From contig NZ_CP116346.1 of the NCBI RefSeq assembly GCF_030254645.1, forward strand, positions 2,212,001-2,276,000: a stretch of 64,000 nt of DNA, in the 5' to 3' direction. Position 1 is the first letter of the stretch. The number at the start of each line of letters is the position of its first letter. Of this stretch, positions 53,126-61,595 are shown one piece after another. This DNA is from Paucibacter sediminis (GTDB lineage: Bacteria; Pseudomonadota; Gammaproteobacteria; Burkholderiales; Burkholderiaceae_C). The translations under genes were made by a program, and so were the position numbers. Below the pieces are notes generated by a model, which was given only the letters and a program-made list of their open reading frames with translations, did not search any database and was not told the DNA's origin.

Positions 53126-53363
53126 TGTGGTGGCTGTCTGGTTCGAGCCCGTTCCGCCTTGTGTGCGGCCGGCCTCGGTTGATGGTCGCTTGCTTCCCTC
53201 TCGGCTCATATTAGGCGCTCCGCTTGTGACAGCGCCATCTCGCTTGCCCGGGGGTCATGCGATAAACCACAAGCATGTTGCGGGCCAGGGGCGGACGCCT
53301 GCCATCGCCGAGCGCGGACTGAGGCATCATGGCGCCTTTATCCACGAGCCGAGCAAGCGTTCC

Positions 53364-53729
53364 ATGCAAGACCTGCCCCCCGAGGCACTGGACCAGGTGG
53401 CCAGCTACTTTCAGGTGCTGTCCGAGCCCACGCGCTTGCGCATCCTCAACCTGCTGCGCGGCGGCGAACGCAATGTGGGTGACCTGGCGACGGCCTGCGA
53501 GTGCACGGCCGCGAACGTGTCGCGCCACCTGAACCTGCTTACCAAGCAGGGCTTCGTCAGCCGCGAGGGGCGCGGCACCAGCGTCTTCTATCGCATCGCG
53601 GACCCCTCGGTCTATGCGCTCTGCGATCTGGTCTGCGGCAATATCGCGCGCCAGTTCGAGCAGCAACTGCAGGCGCGCCAGGCCTTTGTGCAGCGCCCGG
53701 CGGGCGCGGCGCGCAAGAAGGCCGGCTGA
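53364..53729 (+). CDS. ArsR/SmtB-family regulator with paired cysteines
   Basis: A 121-residue winged-helix repressor. YFQVLSEPTRLRILNLL is the family start; the recognition region is VGDLATACECTAANVSRHLNLL. Cys45-x-Cys47 lies at the turn before the recognition helix and Cys87-x3-Cys91 in the late helix. These positions differ from classical ArsR ELCVCDL, so a metal or thiol/persulfide sensor is possible. It is divergent from a small CxxC gene, with thymidine kinase 33 bases downstream. The effector is not shown. Confidence 0.85.
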   Translation: MQDLPPEALDQVASYFQVLSEPTRLRILNLLRGGERNVGDLATACECTAANVSRHLNLLTKQGFVSREGRGTSVFYRIADPSVYALCDLVCGNIARQFEQQLQARQAFVQRPAGAARKKAG

Positions 53730-53762
53730 ACCGGCGCACTCATTCCACGCACCGAATCCAAG

Positions 53763-54323
53763 ATGGCCAAACTGTTTTTCCGCTATGCCGCCATGAATGC
53801 CGGCAAGTCCACCGCCTTGCTACAGGTGGCGCACAACTACGAGGAGCGTGGCCACAGCGTGCGCATCTTCACGGCCCAGGTCGACGATCGCTATGGGCAT
53901 GGCGTGGTTACCTCACGCCTGGGGCCACAGCGCCATGCGGAGGTGTTCGATGCGACGACGGATTTCCAGGCTCTGCTGGGCGAGCAGCCGGGCATTGCCT
54001 GCATCCTGGTGGACGAGGCGCAGTTCCTCACCAAGGCCCAGGTCTGGGCCTTGCACGAGATCGCGCATCTGCGCAATCTGCCGGCCATCTGCTATGGGCT
54101 GCGCACCGATTTCCAGGGCGAGCTGTTCCCCGGATCGGCCACGTTGCTGGCCCTGGCGGACGAGATGGATGAGATGAAGACGATTTGCGACTGCGGTCGC
54201 AAGGCGACGATGAATATGCGGGTGGATGCCAACAACCGCAAGATCACCGAAGGCGCGCAGGTGGAGATCGGCGGCAACGCCCGCTACCGTGCGGTTTGCG
54301 GGCGCTGCTTCAGGCAGAGCTGA
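53763..54323 (+). CDS. tdk: thymidine kinase
   Basis: Phosphorylates thymidine to dTMP in the salvage pathway; 186 residues. The P-loop is AAMNAGKST (9-17), the catalytic Glu85 lies in LVDEAQFL, and GLRTDFQGELFPGS is the substrate segment. A zinc site is formed by Cys142 and Cys144 with Cys179 and Cys182. The C-terminal tail is slightly shorter than in E. coli. 33 bases after the ArsR-type gene, likely co-transcribed. Confidence 0.96.
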   Translation: MAKLFFRYAAMNAGKSTALLQVAHNYEERGHSVRIFTAQVDDRYGHGVVTSRLGPQRHAEVFDATTDFQALLGEQPGIACILVDEAQFLTKAQVWALHEIAHLRNLPAICYGLRTDFQGELFPGSATLLALADEMDEMKTICDCGRKATMNMRVDANNRKITEGAQVEIGGNARYRAVCGRCFRQS

Positions 54324-54338
54324 GGGGGCTCCAGCTCC

Positions 54339-54578
54339 TCAGGGCTTCTTGCTCAGCTGCTCTTCCAGTTCCTTGCAAGACGGGGCGCAGACGGGCTGCG
54401 ACTTGCCCAGCAGCTTCTTGGACTTGAGCATCGCGCGCGGGCGGTGCTTGCCGCAGAGGAAGCACGACATGGTGGCCGCGCCGAAGGAAGAGGTCGCCGC
54501 AAAGGGCGAGCCGGGTGCTTTTGATCGGTAGCGCAAACCATCGGCTTCGATGGTGGTTTTGGTACTGTCCTTGGCCAC
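54339..54578 (-). CDS. small CX2C-X21-CX3C protein (paralogue 2), function unknown
   Basis: A 79-residue protein. It shares with the 52922-53125 product the segments DGLRYRSK, GSPF, CFLCGKHRP and VCAPSC. Cys39, Cys42, Cys64 and Cys68 have the same CX2C-X21-CX3C spacing. A Lys-rich C-terminus (ELEEQLSKKP) extends past the last Cys. It is convergent with thymidine kinase. The function is unknown; a zinc-ribbon-like fold is inferred. Confidence 0.75.
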   Translation of the reverse strand: MAKDSTKTTIEADGLRYRSKAPGSPFAATSSFGAATMSCFLCGKHRPRAMLKSKKLLGKSQPVCAPSCKELEEQLSKKP

Positions 54579-54718
54579 GCTGGTCCTGAGTAGAGTGAGA
54601 GTATTGATGCCAGACGGTTGGCGTCAGCCCCGATTTTCCTCTATCTGGGCCACGCACACGTCCAAACCTCTATTTTCCACCATTGCCGGCTCCCCATGAT
54701 TGGGGGCAATCCGGTTGG

Positions 54719-55492
54719 TCAAAACCCACGGAACTGTGGTGCGCGTTTTTCCTGCCAGGCGCGCACGCCCTCGGCAAGGTCCTGCGAGGCGTTGGAAACG
54801 GCGATGTCGGAGCGCAGTTGGTCGACGTCCAGCCGGCCGCTGGCGATCGCGTTCAAGTGCAGCTTCATGGCCGCCAGGGCCAGTGGCGCATAGCCGGCCA
54901 GGCGCGTGCAAAGTTCCTCGGTCGCGGCCTGCAGGGCGCTGCGGTCGGGCAAGAGCTGGTCCAGAAAACCGCAGTCCCTCATGGCCCGGGCATCCAGGGT
55001 TTCGCAGGCCAGCAGCACGCGCTTGGCCACGCCCACGCCGAGGCGATTCACGTAACGCTCCAAGCCGCCGCGGTAGAAGTGCAGGCCCAGGCGCGCGGCC
55101 GGCACGAACATCTCGCAGCTGGGCACGCCCAGGCGGAAGTCGCAGGCCAGGGCCAGGTCGGTGGCGCCGCCGTAGACCCCGCCTTGGATTGCCGCCACCG
55201 TCACCGGCCGGGCGTTCTCCCAGGCGTTGGTGAGGGCCTCGAACAAAGCCCCGGCATCCACGCCTGGAACTGCTTCCATAGCGTCGATATTGAAGCCGCT
55301 GCAGAAATGCTTGCCCTCGGCCTGCAGCAGCAGCACGCGCACGGCGGCGTTTGCATTCACCTCGCGCAGCTGCGCGCCGAGGGTCTGCAGGTCCAGCAGT
55401 TCGAGGCGGTTGGCCACATGGCTGCGTCTGAGGGTGATGCGCGCCAGTGCGCCATCGATCTGAAGGGAGGGGGTCTTGTCGGGCATCGGCAC
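54719..55492 (-). CDS. crotonase-fold (enoyl-CoA hydratase/isomerase-like) protein
   Basis: A 257-residue crotonase superfamily protein. The oxyanion-hole segments are present: GKHFCSGFNIDAM (60-72) and AAIQGGVYGGATDLALACDF (100-119). The two hydratase glutamates are missing: the first position is Asp112 (GATDLAL instead of GCELAM-type) and the second is Ala132 (PAARLG instead of PEIxLG). The reaction is therefore unlikely to be simple hydration. Start 55492 is chosen; ATG 55486 is nearly equivalent. Confidence 0.85.
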   Translation of the reverse strand: MPMPDKTPSLQIDGALARITLRRSHVANRLELLDLQTLGAQLREVNANAAVRVLLLQAEGKHFCSGFNIDAMEAVPGVDAGALFEALTNAWENARPVTVAAIQGGVYGGATDLALACDFRLGVPSCEMFVPAARLGLHFYRGGLERYVNRLGVGVAKRVLLACETLDARAMRDCGFLDQLLPDRSALQAATEELCTRLAGYAPLALAAMKLHLNAIASGRLDVDQLRSDIAVSNASQDLAEGVRAWQEKRAPQFRGF

Positions 55493-55637
55493 AGTCTAGT
55501 CGTGTGACTCGCGCCACAAGCCTGAGCGAGTCAGTCGGACATAGGCCGGCCGGGCGACATTTGCCGGCCGTCAGCCTCGCGTCAGAACCGGGCCCCGCCC
55601 TGGGGTAGTCTGCCGGCGTTTACCCCAAATCAATTTC

Positions 55638-55652
55638 GACCGACCGGTCGGC
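55638..55652. promoter_or_regulatory. TetR-type palindromic operator
   Basis: CCGACCGGTCGG (55640-55651) is a perfect 12-base palindrome, resembling the ACCGACCGGTCGGT-type sites of TetR regulators that control acyl-CoA, aromatic or branched-chain acid catabolism in beta-proteobacteria. It lies about 75 bases before livH. No TetR gene is in the window. Confidence 0.65.
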
Positions 55653-55724
55653 TGGGAAATTTGCGCTTTGTCAATGCGGCCCTGTACCAGGGGTGCTTGG
55701 AGGCATTTTGTTTAGAGTGGGCTC

Positions 55725-56762
55725 ATGGACTTCTCGATAGCAAGCATCCTGATGCTGGATGGCGTGACCAACGGGGCCATTTACGCCTTGCTGGCGCTGG
55801 CTACCGTGCTGGTGTTCGCGGTCACCCGCGTGATCTTCATTCCGCAGGGCGAATTCGTCGCCTTCGGGGCGCTCACCATGGCGGGTCTGCAACTGGGCCA
55901 GACCCCGCTGACCGTGCATTTCCTGATCGCGATGGGCGCCCTGGTTGCGCTGATGGATCTGGCAGCCGGCTGGCGTGCCGGGCAGGCCCTGCCGCGTGCC
56001 GCGGCAGTGGCGCTCAAGTCGGCCGCGCCGGCGCTGTTGATCGGCCTGCTGGCGCTCTGGGCAGCGCCGCAAAAACTGCCCCTGGTGTTGCAGGCGCTGC
56101 TGACCCTGGCCATCGTCACGCCCATGGGCGGCCTGGTCTACCGCCTGGCCTACCAGTCGCTGGCGGATGCCTCGGTGCTGGTGTTGCTGATCGTCTCGGT
56201 GGGCGTGCACTTTGCGCTCACCGGCCTGGGCCTGGTGTTCTTCGGTGCCGAGGGTTCGCGCAATCCGAGCTTCTGGGATGCCAGCTTCAACGCCGGCCCG
56301 CTGATGCTCTCGGGCCAGACCCTCATCATCATCCTGGCCTCGATCGCGCTGATCCTGATGCTGTGGCTGTTCTTCGAGCGCAGCCTCTATGGCAAGGCGC
56401 TGCGCGCCACCGCGGTGAACCGATTGGGAGCGCGCCTGATGGGCATCTCCAGCACCGCGGCGGGGCGGCTGTCCTTCACCATGGCGGCCTTCATCGGTGC
56501 GCTCTCCGGGCTGCTGATCAGCCCCACCACGACGATCTTCTACGACAGCGGCTTCCTGATCGGCCTGAAGGGCTTCGTCGCCGCCGTGTTCGCAGGCCTC
56601 TCCAGCTATCCCGGCGCCGCGCTGGGTGCGGTGCTGGTGGGCCTGCTGGAATCCTTCAGCTCCTTCTGGGCCAGCGCCTTCAAGGAAGTGATCGTCTTCA
56701 CCTCCATCCTGCCGGTGCTGCTCTGGCGCAGCCTGCGCGACCCGCATACCGAAGAGCATTGA
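55725..56762 (+). CDS. livH: branched-chain amino-acid ABC transporter permease LivH-like
   Basis: A 345-residue inner-membrane permease. The N-terminal LDGVTNGAIYALLALATVLVF and RVIFIPQGEFVAFGAL are LivH signatures, with about eight spans and the cytoplasmic EAA-type loop near GKALRATAVNRLGARLMGI. It is first in the importer operon, behind a TetR-type operator. Substrates of this class include branched-chain amino acids, urea and aromatic or acyl acids. Confidence 0.93.
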   Translation: MDFSIASILMLDGVTNGAIYALLALATVLVFAVTRVIFIPQGEFVAFGALTMAGLQLGQTPLTVHFLIAMGALVALMDLAAGWRAGQALPRAAAVALKSAAPALLIGLLALWAAPQKLPLVLQALLTLAIVTPMGGLVYRLAYQSLADASVLVLLIVSVGVHFALTGLGLVFFGAEGSRNPSFWDASFNAGPLMLSGQTLIIILASIALILMLWLFFERSLYGKALRATAVNRLGARLMGISSTAAGRLSFTMAAFIGALSGLLISPTTTIFYDSGFLIGLKGFVAAVFAGLSSYPGAALGAVLVGLLESFSSFWASAFKEVIVFTSILPVLLWRSLRDPHTEEH

Positions 56763-56767
56763 TCGCC

Positions 56768-58546
56768 ATGCAATCGCGCAAACTTCTTCCCGCACTGGGC
56801 CTGCTGGTGCTGTTCATGCTGCCGGTGCTGCCGGTGCCCGAGTTTTGGATCACCCAGCTCAACTACATCGGCATGTTCGCCCTCGTGGCCCTGGGCCTGG
56901 TGCTGCTCACCGGCGTGGGCGGGCTCACCTCCTTCGGGCAGGCCGCCTTCGTGGGCGTGGGGGCCTACACCACGGCCCTGCTGTCCACGCGTTATGGCAT
57001 CTCGCCCTGGCTGGCCCTGTTCGCCGGCCTCGCCTGCACGGTGCTGATCGCGCTGCTGCTGGCCTGGCTGACGCTGCGCATGTCGGGCCATTACCTGCCG
57101 CTGGCCACCATCGCCTGGGCGCTGAGCCTCAACTACCTGATCGCCAACACCGAGTTCCTCGGCAAGTACGACGGCATCCTGGGCCTGCCGGCCCTGAACC
57201 TGTTCGGCCTCAGCCTGCAGGATGGCCGCGCGCTCTACTACCTGGTGTGGATCTTTGCGCTGGCGGGCGCCTGGGGCGTGAAGAACCTGCTCGACTCGCG
57301 GCCCGGCCGCGCCATCCGCGCCCTCAACGGCGGCACCGTGATGGCCGAGGCCATGGGCGTTTCCACCTTCCGCTACAAGGTCGTGATCTTCGTCATCGCG
57401 GCCATGCTGGCCTCGGTCTCGGGCTGGCTGTTCGCGCATTTCCAGCGCACCGTGAATCCCAGCCCCTTCGCGCTGAAGATGGGCATCGAGTACCTTTTCA
57501 TGGCGGTGGTGGGCGGTGTCGGCACGGTCTGGGGCGCCTTCGTCGGCTCCGGGGTGCTGAAGATCCTGGAAGACCAGCTGAAGGAATTGCTGCCGCGACT
57601 GTTGGGCAGCAATGGCAACTTCGAGGTCATCGTGCTGGGCGTGCTGCTGGTGCTGATGCTCAAGTACGCGCCCAAGGGCTTGTGGCCCTTTTCCCAAGGC
57701 CTGACGGCGCGCTGGCTGCCGGCGCGCCGCCGCGCGCACGACTGGGCTGGCGCCGCGCCCCTGCCGGCGCGCGACAAGCCCGAGCCCGGCGAACTGCTGC
57801 TCGAGGTGGACAAGGTGCGCAAACAGTTCGGTGGCCTGGTCGCGGTCAACGACGTCAGCTTCAAGATCCGCGCCGGCGAGATCATCGGCCTGATCGGCCC
57901 CAACGGTGCCGGCAAGTCCACCACCTTCAACCTGGTCTCCGGCGTGCTGAGCCTGACCAGCGGCAAGGTCAACTTCCGCGGTCTTCCGGTGGGCGGTTTG
58001 AACTCGCGCCGCATTGCCGAGCGCGGCATGTCGCGCACCTTCCAGCATGTGAAGATGATTGCCGACATGACGGTGCTGGAGAACGTCGCGCTGGGCGGCT
58101 ATCTGCGCAGCAGCAGCGGCACCCTGCGCGCCATGCTGCGGCTCGACCGCGCCGAGGAGCGCTGCCTGTTCGCCGAGGCCGAGAAGCAGCTCCAGCGCAT
58201 CGGCATGCAAGGCCAGATGCACGAGCTGGCCGGCAATCTGGCCCTGGGCCCGCAGCGCCTGATGGAGATCGCGCGCGCGCTCTGCACCGACCCCGCCCTG
58301 CTGCTGCTGGACGAACCCGCGGCCGGCCTGCGCCACAAGGAGAAGCAGGCCCTGGCCGAGGTGCTGCGCCAGCTCAAGGCCGAGGGCCTGAGCATTCTGC
58401 TGGTGGAGCACGACATGGAATTCGTGATGGGACTGACCGACCGCATCGTGGTGATGGAGTTCGGCACCAAGCTGATCGAGGGCACCCCCGAGGAGGTGCA
58501 GGCCAGCCCCGAGGTGCGCGCCGCCTACCTGGGAACCGAGCACTGA
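56768..58546 (+). CDS. livMG: fused LivM permease - LivG ATPase
   Basis: A 592-residue single open frame starting MQSRKLLPALGLLVLF, five bases after livH. Residues about 1-320 are LivM-like membrane sequence (LGLVLLTGVGGLTSFGQAAFVGVGAYTT). After a linker, residues about 340-592 are a LivG-type ATPase: VRKQFGGLVAVNDVSF, Walker A GPNGAGKST (377-385), signature LALGPQRLMEIARA, Walker B LLLLDEPAAGL and the switch His in VEHDMEFV. The ATPase signature differs from LSGGQ as in other LivG proteins. Confidence 0.92.
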   Translation: MQSRKLLPALGLLVLFMLPVLPVPEFWITQLNYIGMFALVALGLVLLTGVGGLTSFGQAAFVGVGAYTTALLSTRYGISPWLALFAGLACTVLIALLLAWLTLRMSGHYLPLATIAWALSLNYLIANTEFLGKYDGILGLPALNLFGLSLQDGRALYYLVWIFALAGAWGVKNLLDSRPGRAIRALNGGTVMAEAMGVSTFRYKVVIFVIAAMLASVSGWLFAHFQRTVNPSPFALKMGIEYLFMAVVGGVGTVWGAFVGSGVLKILEDQLKELLPRLLGSNGNFEVIVLGVLLVLMLKYAPKGLWPFSQGLTARWLPARRRAHDWAGAAPLPARDKPEPGELLLEVDKVRKQFGGLVAVNDVSFKIRAGEIIGLIGPNGAGKSTTFNLVSGVLSLTSGKVNFRGLPVGGLNSRRIAERGMSRTFQHVKMIADMTVLENVALGGYLRSSSGTLRAMLRLDRAEERCLFAEAEKQLQRIGMQGQMHELAGNLALGPQRLMEIARALCTDPALLLLDEPAAGLRHKEKQALAEVLRQLKAEGLSILLVEHDMEFVMGLTDRIVVMEFGTKLIEGTPEEVQASPEVRAAYLGTEH

Positions 58547-58553
58547 CAACACC

Positions 58554-59288
58554 ATGGCAAACGAACTGCTGACAGTACGCGACCTGCATGCCGGCTACGG
58601 CCGCGCCGAGGTCTTGACGGGCCTGAACCTGCTGCTGCCCGAGGGCAGCGTGGTGACGGTGATCGGCCCCAACGGCGCCGGCAAGAGCACCACGCTGAAC
58701 GCGCTGATGGGCGTGCTGCCCGCCCGGGGTCAGGTCTTGCTGGATGGCCAGGACATCAGCGCCCTGAGCCTGGAAGAGCGCGTCATGCGCGGCCTGGCCC
58801 TGGTGCCCGAGAAGCGCGAGCTCTTCACCACCATGAGCGTGGAGGACAACCTGGTGCTCGGCGGCTACCGTCCGATGCGCCTGGGCCAGCGCGACTGGCG
58901 CGAGGAGCTGGAGAAGGTCTACGCCCTGTTCCCGCGTCTGAAGGAGCGTCGCGAGCAGCTCTCGGGCACGCTGTCCGGCGGCGAGCGCCAGATGCTGGCG
59001 GTGGGCCGCGCCCTGATGGCCAGGCCCAAGGTGCTGATGCTGGACGAACCCAGTCTGGGCCTGGCGCCGCTGATCGTGAAGGAAATCTTCCGCATCGTCG
59101 CGCGCCTGCGCGACACTGGCGTGAGCATCCTGCTGATCGAGCAGAACGCCCGCGCCGCGCTCGAGGTGGCCGATTACGCCTATGTGCTGGAGACCGGCGA
59201 GATCGGCCTCGAGGGGCCGGCCAGCGAGCTGGCCAACGACCCGCGCGTCATCGAGACCTATCTGGGCGCGGCCAAGAAGCAGGGTTGA
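58554..59288 (+). CDS. livF: branched-chain amino-acid ABC transporter ATPase LivF-like
   Basis: A 244-residue ATPase. LLTVRDLHAGYGRAEVLTGL begins it; Walker A is GPNGAGKST (38-46), signature LSGGERQMLAVGRAL, Walker B LMLDEPSLGLAPL, and the switch region LIEQNARAALEVADYAYVLE. It begins 7 bases after the fused gene. No periplasmic binding protein gene is seen on either side within the window. Confidence 0.95.
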   Translation: MANELLTVRDLHAGYGRAEVLTGLNLLLPEGSVVTVIGPNGAGKSTTLNALMGVLPARGQVLLDGQDISALSLEERVMRGLALVPEKRELFTTMSVEDNLVLGGYRPMRLGQRDWREELEKVYALFPRLKERREQLSGTLSGGERQMLAVGRALMARPKVLMLDEPSLGLAPLIVKEIFRIVARLRDTGVSILLIEQNARAALEVADYAYVLETGEIGLEGPASELANDPRVIETYLGAAKKQG

Positions 59289-59298
59289 GCAGGGCTGA

Positions 59299-59979
59299 TC
59301 AGGCGAGCAGCGCTTCGCGCTGGTCCAGATCGGCCACCAGCGCGGCCCAGTCCTGCGCGCCCAGCCAGGGCTTGGCGCCTTCCAGCACCGCGCTGAACAC
59401 CTCGCCCGGCATCTGCTTGCGCAGCTCGGCATAGAGGGCCGCGCGCTCGCTGCGCGGCAAGGCCGGCGTCATCCAGCGCAGCACGAGGCCGCGTTCGGCC
59501 GGGTCCAGCGAGGCCAGGATCTGCTCGTGGATCTGCACCAGCTCGGCGTCGTCATAGCCCTGCCACAGCAGCTCGTTGTGGCGCGTCTCCTCGATCTGCA
59601 TGTGCTCGAAGTTGTCGGCCACGAACAGGGCCAGGTGGCGGTACAGGCGCAGATCGGCCGTTGGGCTGGGGGCCTGACGCACCGCCAGGGCCTCGGCCTC
59701 CAGCGCGGCGATGGCTTCCAGATGGTCCTCATGCTCGCCGGCAATGCGCTGCGAGCCGCCCGGGCTGCGCGCCTCGATGGCGGGGTGCACGAAGCGGTTC
59801 TCGTGCTCCAGGTGCTGGCGGCAGAGGTAGAGCAGGGTGTCGAGCTGATCCAGCGCGGCGCGGCTGGCCTCGCTGTCGCCCGCATCCAGTCGGCCGATCT
59901 GCGTCAGCGTGTCGGTCATGAAGTGGCGCAGCGCACGGTGGATCGTGGCGTACATGTCGAAACGGGCGGGCTTGTGCAT
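59299..59979 (-). CDS. hemerythrin-like HHE-domain protein
   Basis: 226 residues; the start at 59979 has AAGGAG upstream. His14 and His18 (ATIHRALRHF), His56, His59 and Glu60 (CRQHLEHENRF), His65 and His83 (GEHEDHL) and a later FEHMQIEETRHNELLW give the His/Glu layout of HHE proteins that hold a diiron site. Roles include oxygen or nitric oxide response. It is convergent with livF and lies 144 bases downstream of the hydroxyproline dehydrogenase genes. The physiological role is unknown. Confidence 0.85.
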   Translation of the reverse strand: MHKPARFDMYATIHRALRHFMTDTLTQIGRLDAGDSEASRAALDQLDTLLYLCRQHLEHENRFVHPAIEARSPGGSQRIAGEHEDHLEAIAALEAEALAVRQAPSPTADLRLYRHLALFVADNFEHMQIEETRHNELLWQGYDDAELVQIHEQILASLDPAERGLVLRWMTPALPRSERAALYAELRKQMPGEVFSAVLEGAKPWLGAQDWAALVADLDQREALLA

Positions 59980-60123
59980 GGGGACTCCTTGAGGCTGACG
60001 CCACCTTGGCGTCGGTGCATGCAGTCTCGGCAATGCGGTGCCCGCTCACATCGCCCGAAGGAGCCATGGCCCGCCCGGCGCGGTGGGCCATGACAGATGG
60101 CACCGTGGCTTCAGTCGTCCCGG

Positions 60124-61362
60124 TCAGTCATCCATCAGGCAGCGCAGCGGCACGGGTTGCAGCGGCGCGCGCGTGCCCCGCCCGCCACTGGCCTCGGGCC
60201 AGCCCAGCAGGGTCTGCGTGATGGGCCCGCAGATGCGGCCCTGGCAGGCGCCCATGCCGCAGCGCGTCTGCAGCTTGGCGTCGCGCCATTGCGGCCAGGC
60301 CTTGAGAGCGCCCAGGCTGACATCCTCGCAGCGGCAGATCAGGGTCTTGGCATCGGCCAGCTGCAGCAGCTCGGGGCGCAGCGCGAAGCCGCTGGCGAGC
60401 CGTCGCGCAAAGGCGAGCTGGCCGGCATGCCGACGCGCATAGGGCTTGAGCCCCTGGCCCAGCATCGCCGCGGCCGCCATGGCGCCCTCCAGGCTGGCCT
60501 TGTCCACGCCGCCGATGCCGGTGCATTCGCCGGCGGCGAACACCCCCGGCAGCGAGGTCTGCAGCTTTGCGCCCACGGCGATGGCGCCATCCTGCAGGGC
60601 GCAGCCCAGCAGCTCGGCCAGCTCGGTATTGGGCAGGAGGCCGAAGCCCACACCCAGCGCGTCGCAGGGCTCGGCCCATTCGCGCTGGCCATCCGTCAGC
60701 AGCACGGCCTCGAGCTTGTTCTCGCCCAGCGCGCGCAGCGGCCAGCAGCCCGGGGCGTAGGGCAGGCCGCGCAAGCGCCAGCCCAGGCCCAGGGCCTGCG
60801 CCATCTTGCCCAGCGGCAGACCGGCGGCAAAGCGGGCCAGCGCGCCGCGCGGCGCCTGCTCGTAGATGCCCAGCAGCCGGGCGCCGGCGGCGCGCAGGCT
60901 GGCGGCGCTGGCCAGCAGCAGCGGGCCCGAACCGGCCAGCAGCACGCGCCGGCCGGCGATCGGCCAACCGCCCTTCACCAGGGCTTGCAGGCCGCCCGCG
61001 CCATGCACGCCGGGCAGGGTCCAGCCGGGGAAGGGCAGCATGCGCTCGCGCGCGCCCAGCGCCAGCAGCAGCTGCGGTGCGCGCACGCGCAGCGTTTGCT
61101 GGCCGGCCGCGTCGTGCAGCAGCAGCTCGTGCGGGCTCTCGGCCGCCACCACCGCATGGCCGGGCAGCATGCTGAGCCGGGGGTGCTGGCGCAGCGTATC
61201 GACCTGGGGCAGGGCAGCACCGCGCCAGATCTGGCCGCCCGGGCGCGGCTGGTTGTCGACCCAGATCACGCTGCGCCCGGCCGGCAGCAGGTGGCTCACG
61301 GCCGCGATGCCGGCCGGCCCGGCGCCCACCACGATGGCATCGGCCTGCAGATGCTTGGTCAT
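60124..61362 (-). CDS. D-hydroxyproline dehydrogenase, FAD/NAD(P)-binding subunit
   Basis: A 412-residue flavoprotein. The N-terminal dinucleotide motif is IVVGAGPAGIAA (10-21), with a second Rossmann site RVLLAGSGPLLLASA and GVFAAGECTGIGG. A C-terminal BFD-like [2Fe-2S] domain has Cys343 and Cys345 (ICRCED) with Cys368, Cys373 and Cys378 (CGMGACQGRIC). This matches the large alpha subunit of hetero-oligomeric D-hydroxyproline or octopine/opine dehydrogenases. The start overlaps the small iron-sulfur gene by four bases (ATGA). Confidence 0.87.
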   Translation of the reverse strand: MTKHLQADAIVVGAGPAGIAAVSHLLPAGRSVIWVDNQPRPGGQIWRGAALPQVDTLRQHPRLSMLPGHAVVAAESPHELLLHDAAGQQTLRVRAPQLLLALGARERMLPFPGWTLPGVHGAGGLQALVKGGWPIAGRRVLLAGSGPLLLASAASLRAAGARLLGIYEQAPRGALARFAAGLPLGKMAQALGLGWRLRGLPYAPGCWPLRALGENKLEAVLLTDGQREWAEPCDALGVGFGLLPNTELAELLGCALQDGAIAVGAKLQTSLPGVFAAGECTGIGGVDKASLEGAMAAAAMLGQGLKPYARRHAGQLAFARRLASGFALRPELLQLADAKTLICRCEDVSLGALKAWPQWRDAKLQTRCGMGACQGRICGPITQTLLGWPEASGGRGTRAPLQPVPLRCLMDD

Positions 61363-61595
61363 GCCAGGGTCTCCACCAGCATGCCCTCGACCGCCAGGCT
61401 CATGCAGGCGAGGCGCTCGGGCTGGCCATCGATGCGCACGCGGCATTCCTGGCAGACGCCCATGCCGCAAAAAGCCTGGCGCGGCTGGCCGCTGAGCGAG
61501 CGGCGCGTGGCCCCATGGCCGGCATGCGCCAGCGCGGCGGCCACCGTCACACCCGCGGGCACCTCGGCCTCGATACCGTTGATGATGATCTTCAT
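61359..61595 (-). CDS. D-hydroxyproline dehydrogenase, small [2Fe-2S] subunit
   Basis: A 78-residue ferredoxin-like protein. It starts [22 protein letters not shown] and has Cys43, Cys48, Cys51 and Cys64 (FCGMGVCQECRVRIDG, then ACMSL), the plant-type [2Fe-2S] layout of SoxA/HcnA-like subunits. It overlaps both neighbours by four bases, so the three subunits are made together. Confidence 0.88.
   Translation of the reverse strand: MKIIINGIEAEVPAGVTVAAALAHAGHGATRRSLSGQPRQAFCGMGVCQECRVRIDGQPERLACMSLAVEGMLVETLA

Noticed and set aside
53112-53363. Extended N-terminus of the ArsR regulator (84 extra residues)
   Set aside because: The family begins at MQDLPPEALDQ; the extension covers the divergent promoter region of the small CxxC gene.
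55661-56767. In-frame extension upstream of the LivM-LivG fusion, overlapping livH
   Set aside because: These 369 codons run in another frame over livH and look like out-of-frame translation; the ATG at 56768 gives a normal LivM start.
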